Source: Clostridium muellerianum
Lineage (GTDB): Bacteria; Bacillota; Clostridia; Clostridiales; Clostridiaceae
Direction: 5' to 3'
DNA length: 64,000 nt
Assembly (NCBI RefSeq): GCF_012926525.1
Contig: NZ_JABBNI010000025.1
Span: 1-64,000, forward strand
The notes below the pieces were generated by a model that had not been told where the DNA came from, made no database searches, and saw only the letters and a program-made list of their open reading frames with translations. Made by a program: the position numbers and the translations under genes. This document shows positions 18,200 to 26,782 of this stretch, piece after piece. Numbering within the stretch: the stretch's first letter is position 1; every line of letters begins with the position of its first letter.

Positions 18200-18844
18200 T
18201 CATATTTGGACTAGTCGTTTTCCCAATTCAAATGCTTTTTTACAATCTTGTGGAAATACTTCCTTCCTACGTTTTAATTTTTCGTTAGCATCAAAAGCTG
18301 TTGAAACATATTTTGAATAATCATCAAATTGATAAGTATCAGTTACAAAAAGTGATTCTGTTTTTCCCAAAAATCTTTCCAATAAAAATTCATTATATTT
18401 AAGAGCTTCTTTCCATTTTGTTTGTTCCAATCTTTGTTCATTAACTCCAAATGTATAAATTAATCCTATAGAAATTCTTCTATCAAAAAGCGAAGAATGA
18501 TTTTCATCATAGACTAAATATGGAAAAATTAATCGTTCCATAAAAGATCTCATTTCACCTGTAATTGATCCCAAATAAATTGGAGAACCAAAAATTATAG
18601 CATCTGAACTCTTGATTTTTTCTAAAATTGGCTTCATTTCATCATTAATAGCACACTTTCCATAACTATTACCATTTATTAATTTACATGCAAAACAACT
18701 TTTGCATCCTTTATAGTTCAAATCATATAGATTGATCAATTCTATTTCTGCTCCATTTGAAGCTGCTCCCTCAAGAGCTTTGTTTAACAAAATTCCTGTA
18801 TTCCCGTTTTTTCTTGGACTTCCGTTAACAGCAATTATCTTCAT
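18200..18844 (-). CDS. NAD(P)H-dependent FMN reductase / iron-sulfur flavoprotein-like
   Basis: 214 residues. Flavodoxin-like fold with the FMN phosphate loop NGSPRKNGNTGILL (about 6-19), a cysteine cluster CKSCFACK at about 47-54 and GSPIYLGSITGEMRSFMERL around 90-110. The cysteines resemble the cluster region of archaeal and clostridial iron-sulfur flavoproteins. It probably transfers electrons to a small substrate such as a quinone, nitro or azo compound. A MerR gene lies directly upstream and a MerR-type promoter lies between them. Confidence 0.85.
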   Translation of the reverse strand: MKIIAVNGSPRKNGNTGILLNKALEGAASNGAEIELINLYDLNYKGCKSCFACKLINGNSYGKCAINDEMKPILEKIKSSDAIIFGSPIYLGSITGEMRSFMERLIFPYLVYDENHSSLFDRRISIGLIYTFGVNEQRLEQTKWKEALKYNEFLLERFLGKTESLFVTDTYQFDDYSKYVSTAFDANEKLKRRKEVFPQDCKKAFELGKRLVQI

Positions 18845-18900
18845 GTTAATACCCCATTTCCTCTTTTATAAAATTTAATTATGTAATTACTTTTATTAAT

Positions 18901-18932
18901 AGTATAATGGTTGTACTATAGAACAATGTCAA
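18901..18932 (-). promoter_or_regulatory. MerR-type promoter and operator
   Basis: On the minus strand TTGACA (18932-18927) and TATACT (18906-18901) are separated by 20 bases, longer than the normal 17. The spacer contains the dyad GTTCTATAGTACAAC. Long spacers with a central dyad are the mark of MerR-activated promoters. The -35 box overlaps the stop of the MerR gene. Confidence 0.75.
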
Positions 18933-19324
18933 GAATTACTTATTAAAGATTTAAAAAAATCACATTCACCTAAATGCTTATTTTCCTTTACTTTATTTAA
19001 TAATTCTATCAATCTATATAATTCTTGAATTTGATTTTCAACTCTAGTTATCCTGTTATCTATATAATTTACTAACTTATCTTGATGAGCACATTTATCA
19101 TTACTAACCATTTTAATCAAATCCGATATTTCTCTTAAACTAAATCCATAATTTTTCATTCGAATAATAAATTTAATTCTTAATACATCTTCCTCCGCAT
19201 AAACTCTATAACCACTTTCATTCCTAGCTGGATTAGGTATCAAATTTATATTTTCATAATATCTCAAAGTTTCTTTTCCTATATTAAATAATTCTGATAG
19301 ATCTTTTCGTGTATATTTATACAA
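18929..19324 (-). CDS. MerR-family transcriptional regulator
   Basis: 131 residues from a TTG at 19324, chosen because AAGGAG lies 7 bases upstream and the protein then starts LYKYTRKDLSELFNIGKETL, as usual for the family. HTH and wing: LRYYENINLIPNPARNESGYRVY. The C-terminus is a coiled-coil dimer helix (NQIQELYRLIELLNKVKE) with Cys residues at CAHQD and CDFF that could sense redox or metal. It probably activates the flavoprotein gene downstream through the stretched promoter at 18901-18932. Confidence 0.88.
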   Translation of the reverse strand: MYKYTRKDLSELFNIGKETLRYYENINLIPNPARNESGYRVYAEEDVLRIKFIIRMKNYGFSLREISDLIKMVSNDKCAHQDKLVNYIDNRITRVENQIQELYRLIELLNKVKENKHLGECDFFKSLISNS

Positions 19325-19389
19325 ACTTTTTCTCCTTATTATTACAAGTTTTAGGTTCATTTTAGCAAAACAAATTGGAAGTTGTTTAA

Positions 19390-19830
19390 GTCCACATTTT
19401 AATGTTTTTCAATTTTGGAACATCTCCATTTTCATAAGGATTATAATTGGGAAGTTTACAACCAAACTCTTTTAAGTATTTAATTTTTCCATCATCATCC
19501 CATTCAATAATAGATGTCGCATCAAAATTCTCTATTCACCCATCCTTCATTAAGTTTTTGAAATCAACAAACCAATTACCACCTTTGTTGTTATCATTAA
19601 TCAAAACCTTAGAAAACTTTTCAGGTAAATCTATTATGTTTGATGAAAAAGTGATTGCAGTCCAATAACGTGGAAAATATTCCGTCTTCCACAATTCAAT
19701 ATCATACCTTTCTTTTCTGAATACATATTACTCTATACCAAACCAATTTCTGATTCTTTTCTTAACTTGATAACAATTGTTTTTAACATCCAAATACGCT
19801 TCTTCAAAAATTTGATTATACAAGGGAACA
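19390..19830 (-). pseudogene. NTF2/SnoaL-like protein, disrupted by stops
   Basis: One minus-strand frame can be followed for about 145 codons: YNQIFEEAYLDVKNNCYQVK, then YFPRYWTAITFSS and SIIEWDDDGKIKYLKEFGC. It is interrupted by TAA near 19730 and TGA near 19541. The tail is typical of NTF2-like proteins next to esterase genes. No start is visible. Confidence 0.6.
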
Positions 19831-19859
19831 CATAGTTTATACAATGTTATAACATTACA

Positions 19860-20671
19860 TTATTCTGTATCATCCTGGTATCCAATAAGTGCAATTAATC
19901 CAGTAGCAAGAGTCTGGCCCCAACTCAGATAGTCATGTCCACTTTTAAAAAATTCAAAATCAACATGATAGTCTAATGATTCTAATGTGTTCTTAACATT
20001 CAATGAATTGTTAATCATTGTTTGTTTATTTTCAAGAACGCCTATATTCATGTAAAACTTTAATGGCAGTTTTGGACTTAATTTTATTTGTTCACTCATC
20101 CAACAATCAAGTTCACTACTTCTCTTTTCAAGCTCTACTTGACATTCATTTTTTTATCTGATTTTATAGGCTTATACCAAAATGAACCTGATTGACAAAG
20201 TACGTTTCTAAACACCTCAGAATGTTTTAATCCCATATATGTAGTTGTTAATCCTCCAAGGCTCAAGCCACCAATTACCGCCTTTTGAGGATCCTTTGAT
20301 AAGTTATATTTTTCTTTAAGCCAAGGTATCATTTCATTTGCTACAGAATTACAAAATAAATCATTACACGATAAATCCTCAGATCTTTTATCTGTTGAAT
20401 CAATAAAAATTGCTACAATAGGCGGGATTTTTTTATCAGCAATCAAATTATTCAAGACTTGTTCTGCTTTAAGAACATTTATATAATCATAGCCATCTGT
20501 CAATGTAATAAAACCATAAGGTGATGAATCCTTGTTATAACCAGATGGTTTGTAAACATTTATGCCTCTAGGTTCTATGAAATATGAGCTTTCAAATTCA
20601 TACTTTGTAATAGTTCCTTTTGGTATGTCGATTTTTTCTTCAAGCCAAAAATTTTCGCCTGAATTAGTCAT
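19860..20671 (-). pseudogene. Esterase (enterochelin-esterase/Fes-like alpha/beta hydrolase), frameshifted
   Basis: Two frames together make one hydrolase. 20135-20671 encodes the front with PYGFITLTDGYDY and the nucleophile elbow GGLSLGG (Ser about 137). 19860-20099 encodes the back with GVLENKQTMINN and the histidine region FKSGHDYLSWGQTLATG. The shift lies between 20100 and 20160. The family cleaves siderophore or feruloyl esters. The N-terminus has no clear ribosome site, so it may also be shortened. Confidence 0.7.
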
Positions 20672-20680
20672 TTTTACATA

Positions 20681-20845
20681 TTATTTCAAAATAAATTGTC
20701 TTATTTGCTTAGTTAAATAAAGTAGGCTCATACAAATATAATTACTACTAATATTTTGAGCATTTTTAAAAATATCAGTTAATGTATATAAAAACCTTGC
20801 ATCTGCTTGTATTAATTCATAAGCAGTCTTCTGTACTTTATTCAA
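20681..20845 (-). CDS. Small ORF of 54 codons, unknown
   Basis: TTG start at 20845 with AAGGAG 6 bases upstream, directly behind boundary repeat A3. Encodes NKVQKTAYELIQADARFLY and ends RQFILK, 10 bases before the esterase frame. It could be a real small protein or the front of a truncated gene. Confidence 0.4.
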   Translation of the reverse strand: MNKVQKTAYELIQADARFLYTLTDIFKNAQNISSNYICMSLLYLTKQIRQFILK

Positions 20846-20873
20846 ATCATTTCTCCTTCAAGTTCTAATATAA

Positions 20874-20916
20874 ACAAATTACTATTTGTAATACTCAATG
20901 TTAAATTGGAATTTGT
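20874..20916. repeat. Cassette-boundary repeat A3 (43 bp)
   Basis: ACAAATTACTATTT, middle GTAATACTCAATGTT, right arm AAATTGGAATTTGT. The same variant middle occurs in A12 at 38.8 kb. Lies between the hydrolase stop (20924) and the ribosome site of the small ORF. Confidence 0.8.
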
Positions 20917-20923
20917 GTATATG

Positions 20924-21859
20924 TCATTCTTTGTCGCTACAAAAGTCTTGATAATGTAAATTGGTTTTAATTTCGGGACTATCTCCAAAGAAAGCCTTTC
21001 TGTTTTCAGAAATATCCTTCAAATAATAATCCAGCCAAGCAATAACATATGCATTTGCATGATATAACATATCAGCATGGTCAACATTGCTTTTTCTAAA
21101 CATTACCTTATCAGCATGTAATTCATGGTAATATTGTTTCATCTTATCAAAAGGTATTACAGTATCGGAATCAAATGGGCCCGTTCCTGACATAATCATC
21201 ATAGGTATGTTTATTTTATCTAGGTGATATGCGTAGACGTTTTTTGTATTTAATTCAAATCCCCAATTTAATGCAATCCCCAGTTCCTTATTTGTAGGAC
21301 TGATTGAGAATGCCACATCATACATAGCTCCATTTTCATATTGAGTAATTGCATTAAATGTTCCCATGCCGCCTTGAGAATGACCTCCCACAGCTATTTT
21401 TTTTCTATCAATCATGTTGGCTATTTCTTCAGTATTTAATGCGAAATCTAATGTTTCTGAGGGGTGTTTTCCGTTCCAGTTTATCTCATAATTGTTTCCA
21501 ATAACAACATATCCGAAACTTGCAATATGCTTGAATACATCATCATATTTATCACATGGCACACCTGTTCCGTTAATCATAACTATCAAAGGATATTTAC
21601 CTTTTTCTTTTGGATACCACACTTCAAAAAACTTTTTCTTTCCTGGTTCTTCTGCTGTTTCCGGAGCATCGTATCTTTTTGAATTAACTTTATACTCACC
21701 CAACTTTGAATATTTTTTTTCTATTGCACCATCTGTTTCAACCTTTTCCCAGTATCTACTTGGAACTGATTTTTTAAATGATAAACAAATCAACAATATA
21801 ATAATCAGTACAATCGGTACTAAAATAATTATACCCATAATCTTTAACACTTTTTTCAT
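20924..21859 (-). CDS. Membrane-anchored alpha/beta hydrolase (dienelactone hydrolase / PAF-acetylhydrolase-like)
   Basis: 311 residues. One N-terminal membrane helix (about 4-28) places the enzyme outside the cell. Catalytic Ser161 lies in GGHSQGGMG; the oxyanion region is MINGTGVP (about 94-101); an Asp in SGTGPFDSD and a His in NVDHADMLYH could complete the triad. Such proteins cleave small esters or polyesters. GGAGG precedes the ATG. The divergent TetR gene shares the upstream region with two palindromes, so it probably controls this gene. Confidence 0.85.
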   Translation of the reverse strand: MKKVLKIMGIIILVPIVLIIILLICLSFKKSVPSRYWEKVETDGAIEKKYSKLGEYKVNSKRYDAPETAEEPGKKKFFEVWYPKEKGKYPLIVMINGTGVPCDKYDDVFKHIASFGYVVIGNNYEINWNGKHPSETLDFALNTEEIANMIDRKKIAVGGHSQGGMGTFNAITQYENGAMYDVAFSISPTNKELGIALNWGFELNTKNVYAYHLDKINIPMMIMSGTGPFDSDTVIPFDKMKQYYHELHADKVMFRKSNVDHADMLYHANAYVIAWLDYYLKDISENRKAFFGDSPEIKTNLHYQDFCSDKE

Positions 21860-21874
21860 TGCTGCCTCCTTGAC

Positions 21875-21949
21875 GTAACATATGTTACACCATATAATAT
21901 ACAGTATAATTAAACATAAATAAAGTCACAAATGGTATGCATTTGTGAC
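21875..21949. promoter_or_regulatory. Divergent promoter region with two palindromic operators
   Basis: GTAACATATGTTAC (21875-21888) is a perfect 14-bp palindrome just upstream of the hydrolase. GTCACAAATG and CATTTGTGAC (21925-21949) form a perfect 10-bp inverted repeat just upstream of the TetR gene. AT-rich -10-like boxes lie between. Confidence 0.7.
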
Positions 21950-21966
21950 ACCATAGGAGCTATAAA

Positions 21967-22482
21967 ATGAAAAACAAGCGAAATGAAGACCTTAATAATC
22001 TAACTAAAGAAAGCATCTCATTGGCATATTATAAATTATTATTGCAAAAAGAAGATATTTCTATCAAAAAGATTTGTGAAAAAGCAGGTGTATCAAGGAA
22101 TGCCTATTACAGGAATTTTGAGTCAGTCGATGAAATAATTATTTATTATCTTATTCTGAAATGGGCAAATTACTGTGAAAATGCTGGTACCGAAACCGAG
22201 ATCTCTAATGATGTTGGTAGTCACCTCATTAAATACTTTTATTCTGAACGTGAGTTTGTTCGAGCTATAAAACAACAAGGACAGATATACTTAGTTGAAG
22301 AGTTGTTTAGAAAAGTTCTTATTCCAAAAGATGTCTCTGGTGCCGAAAAATACTTTTCCTATGTTGTAGCATATTCCATTTACAGCTTTATTCGGGCAAT
22401 GATTGACAATGATTTTACCGAAACTCCTGATGAACTCAATGCAATGTTTAAAGCATATGAGAAATTAAAAAGCAAAAATTAA
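21967..22482 (+). CDS. TetR/AcrR-family transcriptional regulator
   Basis: 171 residues. HTH at about 25-60: ISIKKICEKAGVSRNAYYRN, the usual TetR tetrahelix with NAYYRNF in place of the common GTFYxHF. The C-terminal ligand domain is short. Transcribed away from the membrane-anchored hydrolase with paired operators in between, so it most likely represses both. AGGAGC precedes the ATG. One of the few plus-strand genes in this part. Confidence 0.88.
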   Translation: MKNKRNEDLNNLTKESISLAYYKLLLQKEDISIKKICEKAGVSRNAYYRNFESVDEIIIYYLILKWANYCENAGTETEISNDVGSHLIKYFYSEREFVRAIKQQGQIYLVEELFRKVLIPKDVSGAEKYFSYVVAYSIYSFIRAMIDNDFTETPDELNAMFKAYEKLKSKN

Positions 22483-22567
22483 AACTACCTTGGTATATTT
22501 TCCAAACCCAATTAACTGTAGGGGTTAAGGGATACAATCGATACAATGCAACGATATAACTTTCCTT

Positions 22568-22610
22568 ACAAATTCCTATTTACATTGCTCAACCTTAAAT
22601 TGGAACTTAT
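22568..22610. repeat. Cassette-boundary repeat A4 (43 bp)
   Basis: Left arm ACAAATTCCTATTT, right arm AAATTGGAACTTAT. It follows the stop of the minus-strand hydrolase (22616). Beyond it lies the plus-strand TetR gene, so the row is interrupted here. Confidence 0.75.
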
Positions 22611-22615
22611 CAGTT

Positions 22616-23455
22616 CTACATATTATACTTCCTTAATCCACTTATAAATTCCTGTATCTCATAATTTACCTGTTCTGGATTGTCTCCATTTGAAAAATGT
22701 GATGCATTACTTATTATATGAAGTGGATATCCCTCTTTCTTTGACCATGCTTGACAATATTGATTTACTTTTCCAGTTTTATCAAATTCGCCAAGCAAAA
22801 TCAGTACCGGAAAAGAAAAACTAACATCTTTATTTTCCTTTATAAAGGCACCATAAGCAGTATCCATTTGTTCAATAATTTCGGATTTTGTAAATGTTGC
22901 AAGCATTTCTATCATCTTGTCATATGAATACTTCGTCCTAGAAACAGATTTTGCCATGCTTTTTCGCAAAGCATTTGCTGAAAAACATTTTGCTATTAAA
23001 GCAACATGTTTTAACCACCAAATATCTAATTTTGAGTAATAAATAATGCCAAAAGGTGTGGTATCAAGTGCTATAAAACCTTCTACTTTTTCAGCATAAT
23101 GAAATGCGAACTCCTGACTAGGATAGCCACCCATAGACATACCGACCAATATTACCTTATCAATTTTTTCCTGATCCAATATTTTCATCAGATCATGTGC
23201 ACAATTCTCATATGTAAAATTTGAATATGGGTGTGAAAGACCATGGAGAGGAACATCCCATGTAATTACCGTATATTCTTGTTTAAAGTATTCCACCTGT
23301 TTTTCAAACATGGAGTGGTCGGCGGTTACACCATGCGTAAAAACGATACATTTTGCGTGGGGATTTTTGTTACGACTAATCCAATAATAAACAGTCCCCC
23401 TTCTTGTCTTTAACTCCTTACCATTCACCTTACACAACCTCGCTTCCGTATACAT
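22616..23455 (-). CDS. Alpha/beta hydrolase
   Basis: 279 residues, no signal peptide. HG oxyanion motif FTHGVTADHSMF (about 39-50), nucleophile Ser107 in GMSMGGY, acidic residue in LGEFDKTGK and His in NASHFSNGDNPE. This is the common cytosolic hydrolase fold (esterase, lactonase or haloperoxidase-like). The substrate is unknown. The ribosome site is weak. It stands between two boundary repeats, A4 behind and A5 in front. Confidence 0.85.
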   Translation of the reverse strand: MYTEARLCKVNGKELKTRRGTVYYWISRNKNPHAKCIVFTHGVTADHSMFEKQVEYFKQEYTVITWDVPLHGLSHPYSNFTYENCAHDLMKILDQEKIDKVILVGMSMGGYPSQEFAFHYAEKVEGFIALDTTPFGIIYYSKLDIWWLKHVALIAKCFSANALRKSMAKSVSRTKYSYDKMIEMLATFTKSEIIEQMDTAYGAFIKENKDVSFSFPVLILLGEFDKTGKVNQYCQAWSKKEGYPLHIISNASHFSNGDNPEQVNYEIQEFISGLRKYNM

Positions 23456-23486
23456 AAAACATTAAGTAACATTTCAATTATTCTCG

Positions 23487-23517
23487 ATAAATTACTTAAA
23501 CTTAAATTGGAATTTAT
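23487..23517. repeat. Shortened cassette-boundary repeat A5
   Basis: ATAAATTACTT followed directly by AAACTTAAATTGGAATTTAT; about 12 bases of the middle and left arm are missing. The stop codon of the acetyltransferase gene lies inside its right arm. Confidence 0.65.
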
Positions 23518-24047
23518 AAAAGTGTTCTGTTCATATTTTTTTCAAATCTAAAGAAATAATCACCTTCATCAGCTGGCATTCCGCCTACAGTCTCTGGCAT
23601 ATTTGGATCTCTGTGGAGTGGGTTATAAAACTCAACAATGTGAAAGCCACATTTATTGACATAGAAATGAATGTTCCTCTTTTCAAAATATGGTGTACAT
23701 GTTTCCCATACCTTTGTTTCAGGGTGTAAATTTTCTATTGCCTTCCAAAATGCCTGTCCAACGCCAGTTCCTTGACAACCAACTTTAATAAAAAGAAAAT
23801 CCAAATGATTATGATGTGTTTCCTTATCAACATTTATGACTGTTCCACCAGAAACCTCACCGTTAATAATTGCCTGATACGCTTCAGCACCATTGGCATT
23901 GAGTGAATCATCTATATCCTTTTCTGGCAAAATTAATTCATCGGATGCCCCACATTCCTTTTCATATCCATATTGAAATGCCTCTTGCATGTCTCGTTTA
24001 AAAACTGCAATGTTTTCTGATTTAAGTGGAACCAATGTAAGTTTCAT
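23514..24047 (-). CDS. GNAT-family N-acetyltransferase
   Basis: 177 residues from the ATG at 24047, placed 6 bases behind GAGGTG. Acetyl-CoA region GCQGTGVGQAFWKAIENLHP and the C-terminal KRNIHFYVNKCGFHIVEFY fit the GNAT fold. Close relatives are annotated as general acetyltransferases without known acceptor. Flanked by boundary repeats A5 and A6. Confidence 0.82.
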   Translation of the reverse strand: MKLTLVPLKSENIAVFKRDMQEAFQYGYEKECGASDELILPEKDIDDSLNANGAEAYQAIINGEVSGGTVINVDKETHHNHLDFLFIKVGCQGTGVGQAFWKAIENLHPETKVWETCTPYFEKRNIHFYVNKCGFHIVEFYNPLHRDPNMPETVGGMPADEGDYFFRFEKNMNRTLL

Positions 24048-24060
24048 ATTCATCACCTCA

Positions 24061-24103
24061 TAAATTTAATATTTACATTACTCAACCTTAAATTGGAATT
24101 TGT
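24061..24103. repeat. Cassette-boundary repeat A6 (43 bp)
   Basis: Left arm partly decayed (TAAATTTAATATTT), right arm intact AAATTGGAATTTGT. The sequence behind the right arm (CGTGGTAAGTAC) recurs at 38.5 kb with the same arm, next to a copy of the same NUDIX gene. Confidence 0.75.
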
Positions 24104-24143
24104 CGTGGTAAGTACAAAATCAACTCCATGTAATAAACTAAAT

Positions 24144-24671
24144 TTACCACCTACCCAAGGCTGTTAGTAAAAAAATATAATGTGTTTTGTAAGGCATAAG
24201 CATAGCGGAATGTGTTTCCACCATTACCTTGAATTTCTCAAGTGAAACATATGATACCTCTTTCACTTCATTATCGTAGAAAGAGTACTCCTCTAAAAGA
24301 ATATCCTTTCTATAAAGGAACACATCATCTATTTCATTTTCAATATATCCATCAACCTCCCCATACTCTCGACACGAAAAGAGATACTGGAGTTTATCTA
24401 TTTCTAAATCAATGCCAAGTTCTTCTTTTCCTTCTCGTATAGCTGCTTCTAAAGATGTTTCACCGGCTTGGATATGCCCTGAAAACGAAATATCCATCAT
24501 ATTTGGGAACATAACTTGATTATTTCGAGTTTGTAGTAGTATCTCATCATTAGAATTAATAATCCATACACAAACACCTTTATGAATAAGTGCTTTTTTA
24601 TGAGCCTCGTATTTTTCCTCGGTCTTACCACATTTTTGACCTAGTTCGTCATAAATATCTATCATTTCCAT
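24144..24671 (-). CDS. NUDIX hydrolase, IDI/YfcD-like
   Basis: 175 residues from the ATG at 24671 (GGAGGT upstream). Starts MEMIDIYDELGQKCG and has the NUDIX box GHIQAGETSLEAAIREGKEE (G-5x-E-7x-RE-2x-EE, continuing LGI). This subgroup is related to isopentenyl-diphosphate isomerase and YfcD; members hydrolyse nucleoside or isoprenoid diphosphates. A copy with a large internal deletion lies at 38504-38832. Confidence 0.88.
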   Translation of the reverse strand: MEMIDIYDELGQKCGKTEEKYEAHKKALIHKGVCVWIINSNDEILLQTRNNQVMFPNMMDISFSGHIQAGETSLEAAIREGKEELGIDLEIDKLQYLFSCREYGEVDGYIENEIDDVFLYRKDILLEEYSFYDNEVKEVSYVSLEKFKVMVETHSAMLMPYKTHYIFLLTALGRW

Positions 24672-24720
24672 ACAATACAGTACCTCCATAAATTGCTATT
24701 TAGAATAGTTCATTAAATTT

Positions 24721-25206
24721 TTAGTTTTTGCAAAACACCTCATATCTCCTATCTAATATAACTTCAAACTTTTTATAATCCTTCCAGTCAAAAGCAAATT
24801 CACAAGGAATATCATTCAGTTCATTAAAAATGAAATCTATGTAATCTTTCATAAACTGTCCACTAGCATAATAATATTCAGTAAATGCTAATCCTTCATC
24901 ATTAAAATCATCACTCCACAGCTTACCATCACAACATGTTAGAAAAAAATCAACACCTGTCATTTCTTTTTTTTCCACCTTTTCAAGCTTTTCCGAATCA
25001 TATTTCTTATGCATGCCTCCTACAAGATTATTATTAATAATCCATGTAAGATAAAATCCAATATGAACACAAGATCTTTCAATAATTATCCTACTTTGTT
25101 CATCATTAATATTTTTAGAATCTATTTTCTCTGTAGAGCAATACGCCTTCATTGCTCTATCATAATAATTATCATAACTATCGAAAACAGCCATTACGTC
25201 ATTCAT
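24721..25206 (-). CDS. Conserved hypothetical protein of 161 residues
   Basis: Soluble, acidic and rich in aromatic residues. The segment IERSCVHIGFYLTWIINNNL (about 46-65) and the tail FDWKDYKKFEVILDRRYEVF suggest a conserved family found in scattered bacteria, but I cannot name a function. Ribosome site AAAGGATG before the ATG; a left arm (CAAATTTACTATTT) lies just upstream. Confidence 0.6.
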   Translation of the reverse strand: MNDVMAVFDSYDNYYDRAMKAYCSTEKIDSKNINDEQSRIIIERSCVHIGFYLTWIINNNLVGGMHKKYDSEKLEKVEKKEMTGVDFFLTCCDGKLWSDDFNDEGLAFTEYYYASGQFMKDYIDFIFNELNDIPCEFAFDWKDYKKFEVILDRRYEVFCKN

Positions 25207-25266
25207 CCTTTCAAATTTACTATTTATAACTTTGTATTATACTAAAGACACAATCATAAAAGATTA

Positions 25267-26025
25267 CTATTTAAAATACTCAGCTAATCTTTCACATTCT
25301 ATTGTTGAAAATAAAAACTTATTTTTGTATTCAGCTCTTAATCTTGTAATTTCATTAACACCTTTTTCTTCAGAATTTATTGCTTCTTTCATGTCTTTTA
25401 TTATATATGACATAATCTTTACAAAAGTAGAACTTTCGCAAATTTGGCTTATTCTCAATTCTAACTCATCATATTTATACCCATCTGTTGGATTTGTATA
25501 AACATCTTCAAAATAACTTCCAACAATTTCGTTAAGCTCTCCTAAAAGGCAGTCCTCACTTATTGAATACCAATCTATACTTTTTTCATGTATTTGAAAA
25601 AATAATGCACCAAAAGCATTAAGCAATAATATTGAATTAGTAGTATAATGCCATTCATCTGAATATTTTTCCCAGAAATTCAGATTTTCCTCTGCTTCTA
25701 TTTCCTCTCCTGTATTGAGATATAAAGTAGCAGCATCAATTCCATTAGAAAACACCTCAAAATTACTGATATCACATTTGTTCTCCAAACAATCCCACAA
25801 CATGTTTAGTGCATCCTTCATCAGAATAGACATTTCTTTTCCAACTTTCATCATTGCTTCACTATATGAATTAAACACTCTGTTAATAAAAAGGAGTTGT
25901 GCTAATATTTGTGTCTTATCGGAATATTTATTAAAACTTTCTTGGGCATTCTCTGAAAAATCATAATACATCTGCTTTTTTTCGTTTTTCCCCAATGCAG
26001 CATAATTTATTGTAAATAGGTTCAT
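25267..26025 (-). CDS. Conserved protein of unknown function, copy 2
   Basis: 252 residues, about 95 percent identical to the protein at 8981-9739. The similarity extends upstream through the promoter module and downstream to TTTATAACTTTGTATTA, then ends. The middle and right arm of the boundary repeat are missing here: the left arm is joined directly to TATAAC by a deletion between two TTTA words. Function unknown. Confidence 0.7.
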   Translation of the reverse strand: MNLFTINYAALGKNEKKQMYYDFSENAQESFNKYSDKTQILAQLLFINRVFNSYSEAMMKVGKEMSILMKDALNMLWDCLENKCDISNFEVFSNGIDAATLYLNTGEEIEAEENLNFWEKYSDEWHYTTNSILLLNAFGALFFQIHEKSIDWYSISEDCLLGELNEIVGSYFEDVYTNPTDGYKYDELELRISQICESSTFVKIMSYIIKDMKEAINSEEKGVNEITRLRAEYKNKFLFSTIECERLAEYFK

Positions 26026-26042
26026 TATTTAACTCCTCTCGT

Positions 26043-26162
26043 CGATAAATTGCTATTTTATCTTTTACTAAATTATAACATAGTTTACAAATATCAAACT
26101 TTACTTTATTGCAATAAAAAATAAAGTGGATCTATATTAAATTCTCAATAGATCCACTTTAT
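26043..26162 (-). promoter_or_regulatory. Module D3: terminator plus extended -10 promoter
   Basis: Perfect 15-bp hairpin ATAAAGTGGATCTAT/ATAGATCCACTTTAT. Compared with other copies (GTGTATC/GATACAC) one pair is changed on both sides, so the hairpin is selected. On the minus strand a T run, then TGTTATAAT (-10 at 26072-26077) and the arm AAATAGCAATTTAT follow. Ends the PEBP gene and drives the 252-residue gene. Confidence 0.75.
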
Positions 26163-26194
26163 CTTTGTATTTAAAAGAACAATATAGCAGAAGA

Positions 26195-26698
26195 TTAATT
26201 TTCATAAGTTCCTTTCAACGTATATTGTTCTAAAATATATCCATCCATTTCATGGTATAGTTCATTTAGCAAGAAACCTACTTTTAGATTTAACAGTTTA
26301 TCTAAAGCAAAAACATGAAGCTCATATAAATGTGATTTATCTGGTGGTGTCATACCACCATAATAACAAGATAGTTTTCTTGATTGCTGATTTCCTTGTA
26401 AACTAGTCCAACTATTTATACCTTGTATAAAATCATATGATGTCTGACTCTCATTGTCTTTCAATTCATTACGTGTAATATTAGCTACAAGCCAATGTAT
26501 CCACGTAAAGCCACCTGTCACTGGATACGCATCTTTATCTTCCAATACTATTGCAAAGGAAACGGTATTTACAGGAGCATTTACAATTTTAAATGGAAGA
26601 GAAAAAGTAGGAATTCCATTTTCATTAAAATATTTTCCTCGGCTACCATATTGATTTTGAATAATCCCATTTATAATACCCGTACTTGTTACTATCAT
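26195..26698 (-). CDS. YbhB/YbcL-type PEBP (Raf-kinase-inhibitor-like) protein
   Basis: 167 residues from the ATG at 26698 (GGAGGT 7 bases upstream). Family marks: SFAIVLEDKDAYP (ligand-site DxDxP), FTWIHWLVANIT and YYGGMTPPDKSHLYELHVFA. These proteins have the phosphatidylethanolamine-binding fold; the bacterial role is unclear. Behind the HxlR gene on the same strand with about 80 bases between, so the two are probably cotranscribed. Confidence 0.9.
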   Translation of the reverse strand: MIVTSTGIINGIIQNQYGSRGKYFNENGIPTFSLPFKIVNAPVNTVSFAIVLEDKDAYPVTGGFTWIHWLVANITRNELKDNESQTSYDFIQGINSWTSLQGNQQSRKLSCYYGGMTPPDKSHLYELHVFALDKLLNLKVGFLLNELYHEMDGYILEQYTLKGTYEN

Positions 26699-26782
26699 AT
26701 TATTTACCTCCAACACTTTTATTTATAAAAAAACTATAGCAAAAAGCATCTATAACGTAAATTACCGACTTTTTTGTGGGTA

